Source: Anaerorudis cellulosivorans (GTDB lineage Bacteria > Bacteroidota > Bacteroidia > Bacteroidales > Dysgonomonadaceae). Taken from it: a stretch of DNA of 64,000 nucleotides. The notes beneath the pieces are model-generated. The model searched no databases and was not told where the DNA came from. It saw only the letters and a list, made by a program, of their open reading frames with translations. Position numbers and translations under genes: made by a program. This document shows, in pieces, positions 53,975 through 63,471 of this stretch. Each line of letters starts with the position of its first letter. The stretch's first letter is position 1. The DNA is taken from NCBI RefSeq assembly GCF_025943985.1, contig NZ_JAPCWE010000001.1:1-64000 (forward strand). The letters are read 5' to 3'.

Positions 53975-56900
53975 TTAAAAATTAACATTTACTCCCAACA
54001 AGAAGGTGCGGGTACGCGGATAAGTCTGTCGGTTATCGACGCCCGGCTCCAGTCCGCCGAGATTGATTTCCGGATCAATACCCTTATAACCTGTAATGGT
54101 AAACAGGTTGTTACACGTAACATAAAGACGCAGCCCTTTGATGTATGGATTGATAACGCCAAAGTTGTATCCCAAAGTGAGGGTAGAAAGCCGCAGGTAA
54201 TCGCCTCTCTCCAGATAACGGTCCGAAGGTGCATGCGAGTTGTAGTCCGTGGCCAAGTTATCTTCAAACATCGAAGCCAGCACATTCTTTCCGTTACCCA
54301 CACTGGCATAGTTACTCAAATAGGCGCGAGTTCCGTTCATGATCTTGTTTCCGAAAACACCCTGGAAAAAGGCAGTCATGGTCCATTTCCCGAAATTCAG
54401 CGTGTTATCCCAGCCCAACGCCAGTTTTGGCTGAGCCGATCCGGTTGCAGTACGGTCGTCGTACAACGGCTTGGCCGTAGTAACCACATCCCCCGTCAGG
54501 TTATCCGTGTACCGTCCGTCGGCCTGTCGAGTAACTTTCGAAGCAAACTCATCCCCATAGAGATCTTTCAGACTTCCCTCGCCATATACATAAAAATGCG
54601 ATACACCCTCTTTGTAACCTGCCCATTCCCAAGTATAAAACTGTCCGATGGGATAACCCTCCATCACCCGTTGCACGGTAGCCGTTGAAAAACCTGCAGC
54701 ATCCAGGTTAGCCCGGTCGAAATAATCGACGGAATAAGTATCGTTGGATAGTCTCTCCACCCGGTTTTTGTTGTGGGAAAGATTGAGCGACGTCTCCCAG
54801 CTGAAACGACCGGTTTGTACAGGTATAGCATTGAGATTAAATTCGATTCCCTTATTGCTAATCTCTCCCACATTTGCCGTCAGCCAGTTATAGGGATAAC
54901 GGGTGGTAGATACCTGATAATCGGCAATCAGATCCTTTGTACGCTTGTCGTATAATTCAATGGTACCGTTCAGGCGGCTGTTGAAAAAAGAGAAATCCAT
55001 ACCCACGTTAAACATACCTGTACGTTCCCATTTCAGATCGGGATTCGCATTTCGGGTCGGTCCGATTACATGATACTGTTCGGTCTCGCCCAACGGTGTC
55101 ACATATTCAAACCATCCGGTAGCACCATAAACCTGTGTCGCGGTAAATACGTCAAATCCCAGCGAGTTCCCGCTGATACCGTATCCCACACGCAACTTCA
55201 GGTCATCAAACACATGGAGGTCTTTAATAAAGGGTTCCTCCGAAAGACGCCAGGCAACCGATGCCGAAGGGAATGTACCCCATCGGTTATTCTTACCAAA
55301 AGCCGAAGAACCATCACGCCGGATAGTCGCCTGAAGAATGTATTTGCTGTTGAAAGAATAGTTGGCACGACCATAAACGGAAATCATTCTCAATGTAGAA
55401 AGCATATAACTGCCATCTCCAAGTCCGAGGCCGTTGATATCTACTTTGTTTCCCATAGCCAGGTTATAGTAGGTTAAATCGTCATTGTAGAAATCGTAGG
55501 TGGTTAACTTAAATCCGTCGTTATCGTTACTTTCCTCCCAAGAATACCCGGCCATCAGTCCCAGTTTGTGACTATCGTTAAAAGTTCGGTCATAATTAAA
55601 ATAGCACTCGATCATTTTTTTCTTGTTGCTAATAGTCGATCGGTCGGCTTTACCATTCATCCCGACGGCTACAAGCGACTTTGTCGTGTTATAGTTGCTG
55701 TAAATGAACTGTTCGTTTTGATAGGCAAGCGTCATGTTGTACTTCAGTCCCTTCAAGATATCCAGCGAAGCCTTCACATTTCCCTGTATCTGTTTGTTCT
55801 CTGTGTCATACATATTCTCCCTGATCAGCGCCACAGGATTATAATTTTGAGAGATACCGATATTTTCATACCAGGTACCGTCTTCATTTTTCACGGGAAC
55901 AAGCGGCGAGTAATAGCACATCGCATCCAGTACACTTTGTCCCTGAGTGGCAAAGGGCACACTCCGGCGGTTGGTCACACTGGTATTCACGTTGAACGAA
56001 AGGGTGAGCCGGTTATTCATCGCTTTCGACTCGACATACGCCCGTCCGATAAGACGATCCATCTCCGTTCCCTCAATCACACCTTTGCGTTCCATGTAAT
56101 TGATACTGGAATTATATGAAACCTGTTCCGATCCGCCGTTAATAGAGACATTGTGATTATGACTTAATCCCGTTCGTTGCACCTCTTTCTGCCAGTCGGT
56201 ATTGGCACCCAGATCGTTGATAAGGGTAATGTTATTCTGAGTGGCATAACGACGCAGTTGGTCGCCATCCATCACATCCCAGTTTTTCAGTATCTCATCG
56301 GATGCAACATAGCCGCTGTAATTAATGGCGGTATGTCCGGAACGACCCTTTTTGGTATTGATGATAATCACACCGTTTGCCGCTTTCGATCCATAAATGG
56401 CAGTTGCCGTGGCATCACGCAACACATCAATGCTTTCAATGTCATCGGGAGCAACCAGAGCAAGCGACATGCCGGGTACACCATCGATCACGTAGTAGGG
56501 TTCCTGCGCTGCTCCGCTGCGGATAGTAGATGCACCACGCAGCGTAATGGAAGGTGAAGCGTTAGGGTCGCTACTCTGAGTAATGACCAATCCCGGCACC
56601 TTACCCTGCAGCAGCTGCGCGGGATCGGAATAGGCACCTACGTTCATCTTCTCTGCCCGCACAGTGGTAATCGAGCTGGTTACATCCTTACGCGCCATGC
56701 TGCCATAACCAATCACCACCAACTCTCCCAACGCTTGCGTATCCTCTCGTAAAACCACATCAACATGGGTTTTACCTGCGGTGTTGACATCTTGTGTTAG
56801 ATAACCGATATACGAAATACGAAGCAGGGCATCATCGGCAACGCTCAACGTAAAATTTCCATCGAGATCCGTAACCGTTCCATTGGTCGTTCCAACTTCA

Positions 56901-57388
56901 ACAATATTGGCTCCGGTAATTGGCATGCCTGCTTCATCTACCACTCTTCCGCTAATTTGCTTCTTCTGTTGAGCAATGCTTTCTATGGTCGTCATCGAAT
57001 TACCCGGTACCTTGGTTGTGCGACGTTTATACACCGTCACCTGTCTTTCTACCAAGCTGTAATTCAAATCCGTACCCTTCAACATCATTTTCAGAATATT
57101 CCCAATGTTCTCATTCTTTACACGAATAGATGTCTTTTTATCGAGTTCGGTTTTTGCCTCATCTGTAATCAAAAACACATAATCGCTCAATCTTTCAATC
57201 TCTGAAAACGCTTTTAACAGCGTTACATTGCTCAAATCCAGCGAAAGCTCCTTCTGTTGAGGATAACTATTTTCCGCACTTAAACCGAAAATGCAGATAA
57301 ACAAAAATAATGCTGACACTTTCATGATCTTCAAACTTCGGGTGCATTTTTTGCATGCACATCGTTCAGATTTAATAATTTCTTTCAT
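53975..57388 (-). CDS. SusC/RagA TonB-linked transporter with STN domain
   Basis: A 1137-residue outer-membrane transporter. Signal peptide and N-terminal segment to about 45. STN domain about 47-115 (LSLDLSNVTLLKAFSEIERLS). Carboxypeptidase-like regulatory domain about 144-215 (ISGRVVDEAGMPITGANI). TonB-type plug with ELVVIGYGSMARKDVT and LLQGKVPGLVIT, then the barrel ending TFLLGVNVNF. The STN domain is the module through which such transporters signal to FecR and an ECF sigma factor, both encoded upstream. Imports oligosaccharides with SusD. Confidence 0.93.
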   Translation of the reverse strand: MKEIIKSERCACKKCTRSLKIMKVSALFLFICIFGLSAENSYPQQKELSLDLSNVTLLKAFSEIERLSDYVFLITDEAKTELDKKTSIRVKNENIGNILKMMLKGTDLNYSLVERQVTVYKRRTTKVPGNSMTTIESIAQQKKQISGRVVDEAGMPITGANIVEVGTTNGTVTDLDGNFTLSVADDALLRISYIGYLTQDVNTAGKTHVDVVLREDTQALGELVVIGYGSMARKDVTSSITTVRAEKMNVGAYSDPAQLLQGKVPGLVITQSSDPNASPSITLRGASTIRSGAAQEPYYVIDGVPGMSLALVAPDDIESIDVLRDATATAIYGSKAANGVIIINTKKGRSGHTAINYSGYVASDEILKNWDVMDGDQLRRYATQNNITLINDLGANTDWQKEVQRTGLSHNHNVSINGGSEQVSYNSSINYMERKGVIEGTEMDRLIGRAYVESKAMNNRLTLSFNVNTSVTNRRSVPFATQGQSVLDAMCYYSPLVPVKNEDGTWYENIGISQNYNPVALIRENMYDTENKQIQGNVKASLDILKGLKYNMTLAYQNEQFIYSNYNTTKSLVAVGMNGKADRSTISNKKKMIECYFNYDRTFNDSHKLGLMAGYSWEESNDNDGFKLTTYDFYNDDLTYYNLAMGNKVDINGLGLGDGSYMLSTLRMISVYGRANYSFNSKYILQATIRRDGSSAFGKNNRWGTFPSASVAWRLSEEPFIKDLHVFDDLKLRVGYGISGNSLGFDVFTATQVYGATGWFEYVTPLGETEQYHVIGPTRNANPDLKWERTGMFNVGMDFSFFNSRLNGTIELYDKRTKDLIADYQVSTTRYPYNWLTANVGEISNKGIEFNLNAIPVQTGRFSWETSLNLSHNKNRVERLSNDTYSVDYFDRANLDAAGFSTATVQRVMEGYPIGQFYTWEWAGYKEGVSHFYVYGEGSLKDLYGDEFASKVTRQADGRYTDNLTGDVVTTAKPLYDDRTATGSAQPKLALGWDNTLNFGKWTMTAFFQGVFGNKIMNGTRAYLSNYASVGNGKNVLASMFEDNLATDYNSHAPSDRYLERGDYLRLSTLTLGYNFGVINPYIKGLRLYVTCNNLFTITGYKGIDPEINLGGLEPGVDNRQTYPRTRTFLLGVNVNF

Positions 57389-57447
57389 ACCTTTGTAATG
57401 AATTTAGTTTACTGATTAGGTTTTATTTGTAAATTAATTTTCGCATG

Positions 57448-57479
57448 ATCGGACAATGTGACGGCATTGTCCGATTTTT
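57448..57479 (+). terminator. Hairpin between fecR and susC, T run on the plus strand
   Basis: ATCGGACAATG (57448-57458) and CATTGTCCGAT (57465-57475) form a perfect 11-bp stem with a 6-nt loop. TTTTT follows on the plus strand, opposite to the flanking genes. It lies in the 115-bp gap between fecR and susC. Confidence 0.6.
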
Positions 57480-57503
57480 CATTGAACTTTTCTTTTTGGG
57501 TTT

Positions 57504-58700
57504 TTACTTCATAGGCATAGCTGTTTTTTTACGTATTCGTATGGCGTTGTTTTCTCTTTCATATTCCGTAGAAGAAAGTATGGAAATGGAAGTCATCACA
57601 CTATCCAGATGGTTGGACAAAAACAATTTCCCCGAAAAGGTCTGATCGTTTAACTTCGACGTTTCATCAAATTGAACATTGTAATACCGCCCCACCTTTT
57701 TCAGAATTTCGGACAAGGGAGCGCTATTAAATTCCAATATCCCGTCCTTCCAGCCGATATATTCCGAAACATTCACCTTTTCTTTCGAAACGGCATTTTC
57801 GGTCATCTCGATTTTTTCGTTGGGCATCAATTCGGCTTGATAACCGTCAGCAGCCTCAATTTTAACTTTACCCCTCACCAACACCACTGTTTTGCAGTTA
57901 TCTTCCTTATAAGCTGTAATATTGAATGCAGTACCTTCTACCAAAATATTCATATCGGATGCATGCACGATAAACGGAATATGCGCACGGTGTGCAACAT
58001 CGATATAAATCTCCCCGTCAACATAAATTTCACGTCGCTTTTCTTTAAATTCCGAAGGAAAATCCAGCCGGGTACCCGAGTTCAGCCATACTTCCGTACC
58101 GTCCGAAAGCGTAATATGGGTTCGTTTACCATAGGGCACAACCAGTCTGCTCATCTCCGTTTTGGCAAGCACTATTTCTTTTTTTGTATCCGTGCCGGCG
58201 GTAATCGTAGCCTTTCCCCCTTCGGCAAGTCCGATATGGGAGTTATGACGTAATGGCATTTTTTTACCGGCTGTAATCAGATAAATCTCTTCATCAGGAA
58301 GCGTTTTTCCAACAATCATTGCCGTGCTATCGGGTATCGCATGACGCGCATTATCTTTCATTTCTTTGACGAAGATGACAGACAACAACCCCATTAAGAG
58401 CACGGCCGCAACAGAACCGGCACGTAACATCCTCGTGCGCCTTTTATGTTGTTCGATACGATGTTTAACGCTGCTATAAATCTCTTTTTTCTCGGTATCG
58501 GAAATCGGGTAGTAATTGATTTTTACTGCATTGAAGCGGGAGATTGCCTCTTGCAATACATCCTCCATATGCGGATTTTCTTTCCTGAAGTTATCCCAAT
58601 AATCCTCCCACTCTTTCGTTCGAAAAAGTCTCCATTTGATAAACTCCTCATTTTGTAACAAGTTATCAACATCCCGGGAAAAATTAGTATTGATATCCAT
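57504..58700 (-). CDS. FecR-family anti-sigma factor
   Basis: A 398-residue inner-membrane protein. Cytoplasmic N-terminus about 1-88, one membrane helix about 92-110 (LRAGSVAAVLLMGLLSVIF), and the periplasmic FecR domain (about 170-280, RTHITLSDGTEVWLNSGTRL). C-terminal DUF4974 domain follows (about 310-385, LEFNSAPLSEILKKVGRYYN). It holds the ECF sigma factor until the STN domain of SusC signals that glycan is present. 182 bp downstream of the sigma gene. Confidence 0.92.
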   Translation of the reverse strand: MDINTNFSRDVDNLLQNEEFIKWRLFRTKEWEDYWDNFRKENPHMEDVLQEAISRFNAVKINYYPISDTEKKEIYSSVKHRIEQHKRRTRMLRAGSVAAVLLMGLLSVIFVKEMKDNARHAIPDSTAMIVGKTLPDEEIYLITAGKKMPLRHNSHIGLAEGGKATITAGTDTKKEIVLAKTEMSRLVVPYGKRTHITLSDGTEVWLNSGTRLDFPSEFKEKRREIYVDGEIYIDVAHRAHIPFIVHASDMNILVEGTAFNITAYKEDNCKTVVLVRGKVKIEAADGYQAELMPNEKIEMTENAVSKEKVNVSEYIGWKDGILEFNSAPLSEILKKVGRYYNVQFDETSKLNDQTFSGKLFLSNHLDSVMTSISILSSTEYERENNAIRIRKKTAMPMK

Positions 58701-58882
58701 AGTACCCCTTTTCCTATATAACGAATCGGTTTCACTTTCGTGGACAGAAAAGAGACAAAAAAATCAAAATTTAACACTTAAGCAGACTGCATGAGCCGAA
58801 GATTGCTCTTTCGTCGTTATCTCGGTTGACAAAATAGGGGCATTACGGTTGAAGTACGGTTCGGCGGGTAGCACTTCTACCT

Positions 58883-59485
58883 TTACATCAGTTGACAAAA
58901 CAGGTTAATAAGCGTCAGTACTACCGTTTTATCGAACAGGTTAGCCTCCGTTGCTTTTTGACGCAATTTTTCCATGGCCCTGTAGAGAAGTTTTCGTGCC
59001 GACTCTTCACGCATATTCAATATCACGGCAATTTCCTTATGGGAAATCCCCACTACATATTTAAGATAAATTGCCTCTTGTTGATTAGGGGTTAACTGAT
59101 TTAACAGCAAGCCCACCCGCTTTTTTAAGATGGCACGGGTTTCGTTTTCAATTATATTGTCCAGCACGGTAACCTCTATGGTAAATCTATCCTCCATCGA
59201 CTCGATGCTATCGTTATTGCGGTTTTTTCTTGCCAAATCGATCAATCGGTTTTTGAACGATTTAAAAAGATATCCGGCTATATTTTCTATTTGGCGCAAA
59301 TCGTTTCTACATAAATAAAGTTTCATAAACGTATCCTGTATGGCATCCTTGCACGTTTCCCTCTGATAACCAAGGCCCATTCCATACGCAAACAAATCAT
59401 CCACATACGTGATATAGATTGCCTCGAAAGAAGCCTCGTCTCCTTTTCCCAAAAATTTTTCCCAATTCAAATCAATTGAAGCCAT
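58883..59485 (-). CDS. ECF RNA polymerase sigma factor (SusC/FecR-linked)
   Basis: A protein of 200 residues from the preferred start. Region 2 is AIYITYVDDLFAYGMGLGY...KDAIQDTFMKLY. Region 4 is LTPNQQEAIYLKYVVGISHKEIAVILNMREESARKLLYRAMEKLR. It matches the Bacteroidetes sigma-70 ECF subfamily that pairs with FecR. The ATG at 59485 (MASIDLNWEKF) is chosen over 59533 and 59506 because it is the normal N-terminus. It directs transcription of susC and following genes. Confidence 0.9.
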   Translation of the reverse strand: MASIDLNWEKFLGKGDEASFEAIYITYVDDLFAYGMGLGYQRETCKDAIQDTFMKLYLCRNDLRQIENIAGYLFKSFKNRLIDLARKNRNNDSIESMEDRFTIEVTVLDNIIENETRAILKKRVGLLLNQLTPNQQEAIYLKYVVGISHKEIAVILNMREESARKLLYRAMEKLRQKATEANLFDKTVVLTLINLFCQLM

Positions 59486-59652
59486 TTGTATAGGAAATTT
59501 TATCATGTAGAGATACAAAAAACAAATTAACATGATTTTTTCTTCATAATCAAATTTTTATTCCCAAAACCCCACACCTAAAATAGAGACAGTTGCTGTT
59601 TTATCGAACGTTTATAGGTGTACCCATTCACCGAAAGTATCGATTGTAAGGG

Positions 59653-60522
59653 TCAATATTTTATCAGCATTTGTGAAATAAATGCCCGATATTCATTGGG
59701 TGTCCTCCCCTTTTTCTTTTTAAATATTCGTATAAAATTCGACATGTTATTAAATCCGCACGAGTAGCAAATTTCAGCAACATTTGAAGTCGTTTCAGTT
59801 AACATTTGGCAAGCATGGGCAATCCGAATATTGGTAAGATAATCTATAAAAGTACTATTTGTCTTTTTCTTAAAAAAATGACTGAATGCTGATTCTGACA
59901 TACCTATTAATTCCGCTACGTCATTTAGTTTAATTTCCTTATCGTAATTTTTTTCGATATAATCGCAAACTTTTGCAATTCTGCGGCTTTTCGTGGTTTG
60001 TATAATAGAAGAACTGTCAAATTGATTACTCACCAAAACACGTTTATCGGCAACCGATAAATCATGAAGTATTGAAAAAAATTCAAGCACTGTATGGAAT
60101 CCTTGCATTTTGGTGAGGCGAAGAATTTTTTCACCTACCATTTTTTTTGAAGATTCTGCAAAATCCAAGCCTCGCTGAGCATCAAAGAGCAATTGTTTGA
60201 TCGGGACAAATAACCGTTTCTCCAAGATGGGAAATTTCAAAATTTGATCCGAAAACTGAATTGTGATGACATGATTGCCTTTTATGATTTCTCCTTTCCA
60301 TGCATGAGGCACATTTGGACCTATCATTATCAAATCAAGCCCATCAAATTCTTCCACAGAATCTCCCACGATTCGTTTGCCATAGGTATTCAATACTAAA
60401 TTGATTTCAAAATCAGAATGATAATGAACCGGATAATCAAACATAGCATTCGGATGATCCAACACGATAAATAAATCATTGTCGGAAATAGGGGTTATTT
60501 CTTTTTGTATCTCCTTCATCAT
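59653..60522 (-). CDS. AraC-family transcriptional regulator
   Basis: A 289-residue protein with N-terminal cupin-like sensing domain (about 20-130; HYHSDFEINLV and GPNVPHAW) and C-terminal double helix-turn-helix (about 185-285). The second helix-turn-helix, with VAEICYSCGFNNMSNFIRIFK, is the AraC signature. Divergent from the symporter gene, which it probably regulates together with GH130. The inducer is unknown. A TATATTTG box lies on its strand at 60541-60548. Confidence 0.88.
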   Translation of the reverse strand: MMKEIQKEITPISDNDLFIVLDHPNAMFDYPVHYHSDFEINLVLNTYGKRIVGDSVEEFDGLDLIMIGPNVPHAWKGEIIKGNHVITIQFSDQILKFPILEKRLFVPIKQLLFDAQRGLDFAESSKKMVGEKILRLTKMQGFHTVLEFFSILHDLSVADKRVLVSNQFDSSSIIQTTKSRRIAKVCDYIEKNYDKEIKLNDVAELIGMSESAFSHFFKKKTNSTFIDYLTNIRIAHACQMLTETTSNVAEICYSCGFNNMSNFIRIFKKKKGRTPNEYRAFISQMLIKY

Positions 60523-60673
60523 TAAAACATTTTTCTATGGCAAATATATAAATAATAATGAAAATGCACGATTTTGTTCAAAATAATATAACTATAAAAC
60601 AAAATAATACAAAAATATTGTCATGTTTTTCCCTACTTTTGCTTCCACAAAAATAAAAGCGAATAGCGATTAT
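60523..60673. promoter_or_regulatory. Divergent promoter region, AraC regulator and symporter
   Basis: Very A/T-rich. TATATTTG (60541-60548, minus) serves the regulator and TACTTTTG (60634-60641, plus) serves the symporter. Neither has a perfect -33 element, which would suit activator-dependent promoters. Confidence 0.55.
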
Positions 60674-62251
60674 ATGGAAACAATTTCAGTTGGAATCATC
60701 GACGTAATCATCGTATTTGTTTATTTAGGTGCAATCATTTGGTGGGCTTTAAAAAAGGGCAAAAGTGCCGATTCGCAATCCTATTTTCTGGCAGGACGTT
60801 CCATGCCATGGTGGATTGTGGGATTATCGCTTTCTGCGGCAAGCATTTCGAGTACAACACTCATCGGTCAATCTGGTGACGCCTACCACACAGGCTTGGC
60901 TGTTTTTAACTACAATCTAACAGGGGTTGTTGTTATGGTATTTTTTGCCATATTTTTATTGCCTCTCTATATAAAATCGAAAGTATTCACCATTCCCGAA
61001 TTTTTAGAGAAACGCTATGACGAACGTTCGAGGTATTATTTTTCGGCAATTTGCATTATTGGAAATATTTTTCTTGATGCAGCCGGTGCACTGTATGCTG
61101 CTGCTCTTATTATCAAACTCATTTTCCCTGCTGCCGATCTCCAATTGATCGTTATCGTATTTGCGTTGATAGCCGCTTCTTATACCATTCCTGGAGGATT
61201 GTCATCAGCCATTAATGCCGAATTAATACAAGCCATTATTCTTATATTGGGATCTGTTTTATTAACCTATTTTTGTTTTATCCAAGGGGGAGATTATTTC
61301 GCAGAGCTGTTTCAAAACAATAACGTCTTAACGAAACTTATACGTCCTTTAGATGATCCTGCAACACCATGGCCGGGACTTATTGTGGGAATGCCGATAT
61401 TGGGAATTTATTTTTGGGCGAATAATCAAACATTGGTACAACGTGTTTTAAGTTCCAAATCGATTGATGAAGGCCGCAGAGGAGTTATTTTGACGGGATT
61501 TTTAACCATTAGTACGTTGTTTATTATCGCTATTCCCGGAGTAATTGCAAGAAACTTATTCCCTGGTTTAGAAAAACCGGATATGGTTTATCCTTCCATG
61601 ATATTGAATTTAATGCCTGTCGGTTTATTAGGCATATCACTTGCAGCTTTATTATCGGCTTTAATATCGACATTAAGCGCAATTATGAATGCTACCTCTA
61701 CCTTATTTACCATGGATTTTTATTCAAAATTAAACAAACAATCCAATTCAAAGAATTTAGTTAAAATTGGAAAGATTACCTCTTGTATAGTAATACTAAT
61801 TGCAGCTGTTTGGGCACCTCAAATTGGAAAATTCGGTTCATTATTAAAATATTATCAAGAAATGCTTTCCTATATTTCCCCTCCCATCGTGGCAGCATTC
61901 ATATTAGGTGTATTCAACAAACGCACCAATGCCAATGGGGCATTTATCGGATTAATAGGCGGATTAGGTGTGGCTGTGCTCTTATTGTTTTTCAAAACAC
62001 ATATATTTGGCAACCTGCATTTTCTTTTAATTGTCCCCTTTCTCTTCATGTTTAGTTTGATAGTAATATATATCACCAGCCTTTTTTCATCGAAACCAAG
62101 TAGCGAAAAATTAACAAATACCACATTCTCTAAAAAAGATTTTATTGAAGAATATTATTCACTGAAAGATAGAGCTTGGTATAAAAATTATTTAGTCTGG
62201 TCTATTATATTATTGATAATCTGTGCTTTAATATGGTTCATATTTAGATAA
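60674..62251 (+). CDS. Sodium:solute symporter (SSS family)
   Basis: A protein of 525 residues from the preferred start, with about 13-14 membrane helices. SSS hallmarks: SYFLAGRSMPWWIVGLSLSAASIS (quoted shortened as AGRSMPWWIVGLSLSAASIS), FTIPEFLEKRYD, and ALIAASYTIPGGLSSAINAEL. The ATG at 60674 (METISVG) is preferred over 60623, which lies upstream of the -7 box. It carries a sugar or related solute across the inner membrane with Na+. Its place before GH130 suggests a mannoside. GH130 follows 40 bp later. Confidence 0.88.
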   Translation: METISVGIIDVIIVFVYLGAIIWWALKKGKSADSQSYFLAGRSMPWWIVGLSLSAASISSTTLIGQSGDAYHTGLAVFNYNLTGVVVMVFFAIFLLPLYIKSKVFTIPEFLEKRYDERSRYYFSAICIIGNIFLDAAGALYAAALIIKLIFPAADLQLIVIVFALIAASYTIPGGLSSAINAELIQAIILILGSVLLTYFCFIQGGDYFAELFQNNNVLTKLIRPLDDPATPWPGLIVGMPILGIYFWANNQTLVQRVLSSKSIDEGRRGVILTGFLTISTLFIIAIPGVIARNLFPGLEKPDMVYPSMILNLMPVGLLGISLAALLSALISTLSAIMNATSTLFTMDFYSKLNKQSNSKNLVKIGKITSCIVILIAAVWAPQIGKFGSLLKYYQEMLSYISPPIVAAFILGVFNKRTNANGAFIGLIGGLGVAVLLLFFKTHIFGNLHFLLIVPFLFMFSLIVIYITSLFSSKPSSEKLTNTTFSKKDFIEEYYSLKDRAWYKNYLVWSIILLIICALIWFIFR

Positions 62252-62291
62252 ACACATAATAAGTTTTAATAATCAAATGTAAGAATGAGGT

Positions 62292-63320
62292 ATGAAATTA
62301 AAAAAATTTGAAAGAAATCCGATCCTAAGTCCAAAAATTGAAAACAGTTGGGAATCGCTAGTTACTTGTAATCCGGGGGTTTATTACGATAAAGGTGTAT
62401 TTTATATGCTATACCGGGCAGCGGGAAATGACAAGGAACATGTTATCCGTTTTGGACTGGCAACAAGTAATGATGGGATAAATTTTGAGCGTCAATCGAA
62501 TTTGCCTGTTTTCTCTCCTAGTCCGGATGGTCCCGATGCAGGTTGTGTTGAAGATCCACGAATAGTTAAGTTTGGAAATACGTACTATATCACTTATGCA
62601 TACCGCCCTTTTCATCCGGGACAATATTGGGAATTTGGTCATGATGAGGTTTTATTGTCGGAATGCGATGATGAAGCCCCTCAGGTGTTAAAATACAATT
62701 TAGCCAATTCGGGGCTGGCTGCTACCAATGATTTCCGTTCATTCAGGAGATTAGGCCGCATTACTTCACCCATATTGGATGATCGTGACGTTATATTATT
62801 TCCGGAAAAAATTAATAATCAATATGTGATGATGCACCGGCCAAAACAATATGTCGGCGAAAAATATGGTGTAGAATACCCGTCCATTTGGATTAAATTT
62901 TCTGATGATTTGTTAAACTGGGAAAATAAAGAAAGTCATTTGCTCCTAACAGGAAGACAAGGAACATGGGAGGAAAAAGTGGGTGGAGGAGCTCCTCCTT
63001 TAAAAACGGATAAGGGATGGCTGTTATTGTATCATGGTGTTAATAAGGGTGGACAGGGTTGTTATCGTGTAGGAGCATTATTACTCGATTTAAATAATCC
63101 CCTCAAAATCATAGCCAAAACCAACGATTTTATATTAGAACCCGAATTCGATTATGAGTTTGACGGGTACTATAAAGGATGCGTATTCCCGACCGGAAAC
63201 GTTATTGTCAATGACACTTTATACGTGTATTACGGTTGTTCCGATAAATACGTGGGATTAGCCACATGCTCAGTTGACGAATTGATCGATTATTTACTTA
63301 GCAACACCAAAAACAACTAG
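62292..63320 (+). CDS. GH130 mannoside phosphorylase
   Basis: A 342-residue cytoplasmic five-bladed beta-propeller enzyme without signal peptide. Family motifs: FERNPILSP at the start, CVEDPRIVKFGNTYYITYA (the conserved Asp of VEDPR is the general acid), HRPKQYVG with phosphate-binding Arg/His, and GGGAPPLKTDKGWLLLYHGV. GH130 enzymes phosphorolyse beta-mannosides to mannose-1-phosphate. Substrate (mannosyl-GlcNAc, mannosyl-glucose or mannobiose) cannot be fixed here. Forms a unit with the symporter. Confidence 0.9.
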   Translation: MKLKKFERNPILSPKIENSWESLVTCNPGVYYDKGVFYMLYRAAGNDKEHVIRFGLATSNDGINFERQSNLPVFSPSPDGPDAGCVEDPRIVKFGNTYYITYAYRPFHPGQYWEFGHDEVLLSECDDEAPQVLKYNLANSGLAATNDFRSFRRLGRITSPILDDRDVILFPEKINNQYVMMHRPKQYVGEKYGVEYPSIWIKFSDDLLNWENKESHLLLTGRQGTWEEKVGGGAPPLKTDKGWLLLYHGVNKGGQGCYRVGALLLDLNNPLKIIAKTNDFILEPEFDYEFDGYYKGCVFPTGNVIVNDTLYVYYGCSDKYVGLATCSVDELIDYLLSNTKNN

Positions 63321-63418
63321 CACAATAAATTCCGGAAATCGACATAAAAAAAATTATCCTATTCAAAATAGTATAATTAATTAGCAAATTATTTGAATGA
63401 AAGGATGATAGAAATATC

Positions 63419-63426
63419 TACTTTTG
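63419..63426 (+). promoter_or_regulatory. -7 element for the second SusC gene
   Basis: TACTTTTG lies 45 bp upstream of the start. A TTTG (63392-63395) is present but with a 23-bp spacer, longer than usual. Confidence 0.45.
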
Positions 63427-63471
63427 AAAAATAGAATCCGTCTATTGTTTAGTAACCGCTGATAATTTAAA

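Noticed and set aside
58824-58904. Direct repeat GTTGACAAAA-AGG (58824-58839 and 58891-58904) as a regulatory site
   Set aside because: Only two short copies, one inside the sigma-factor coding end; chance cannot be excluded.
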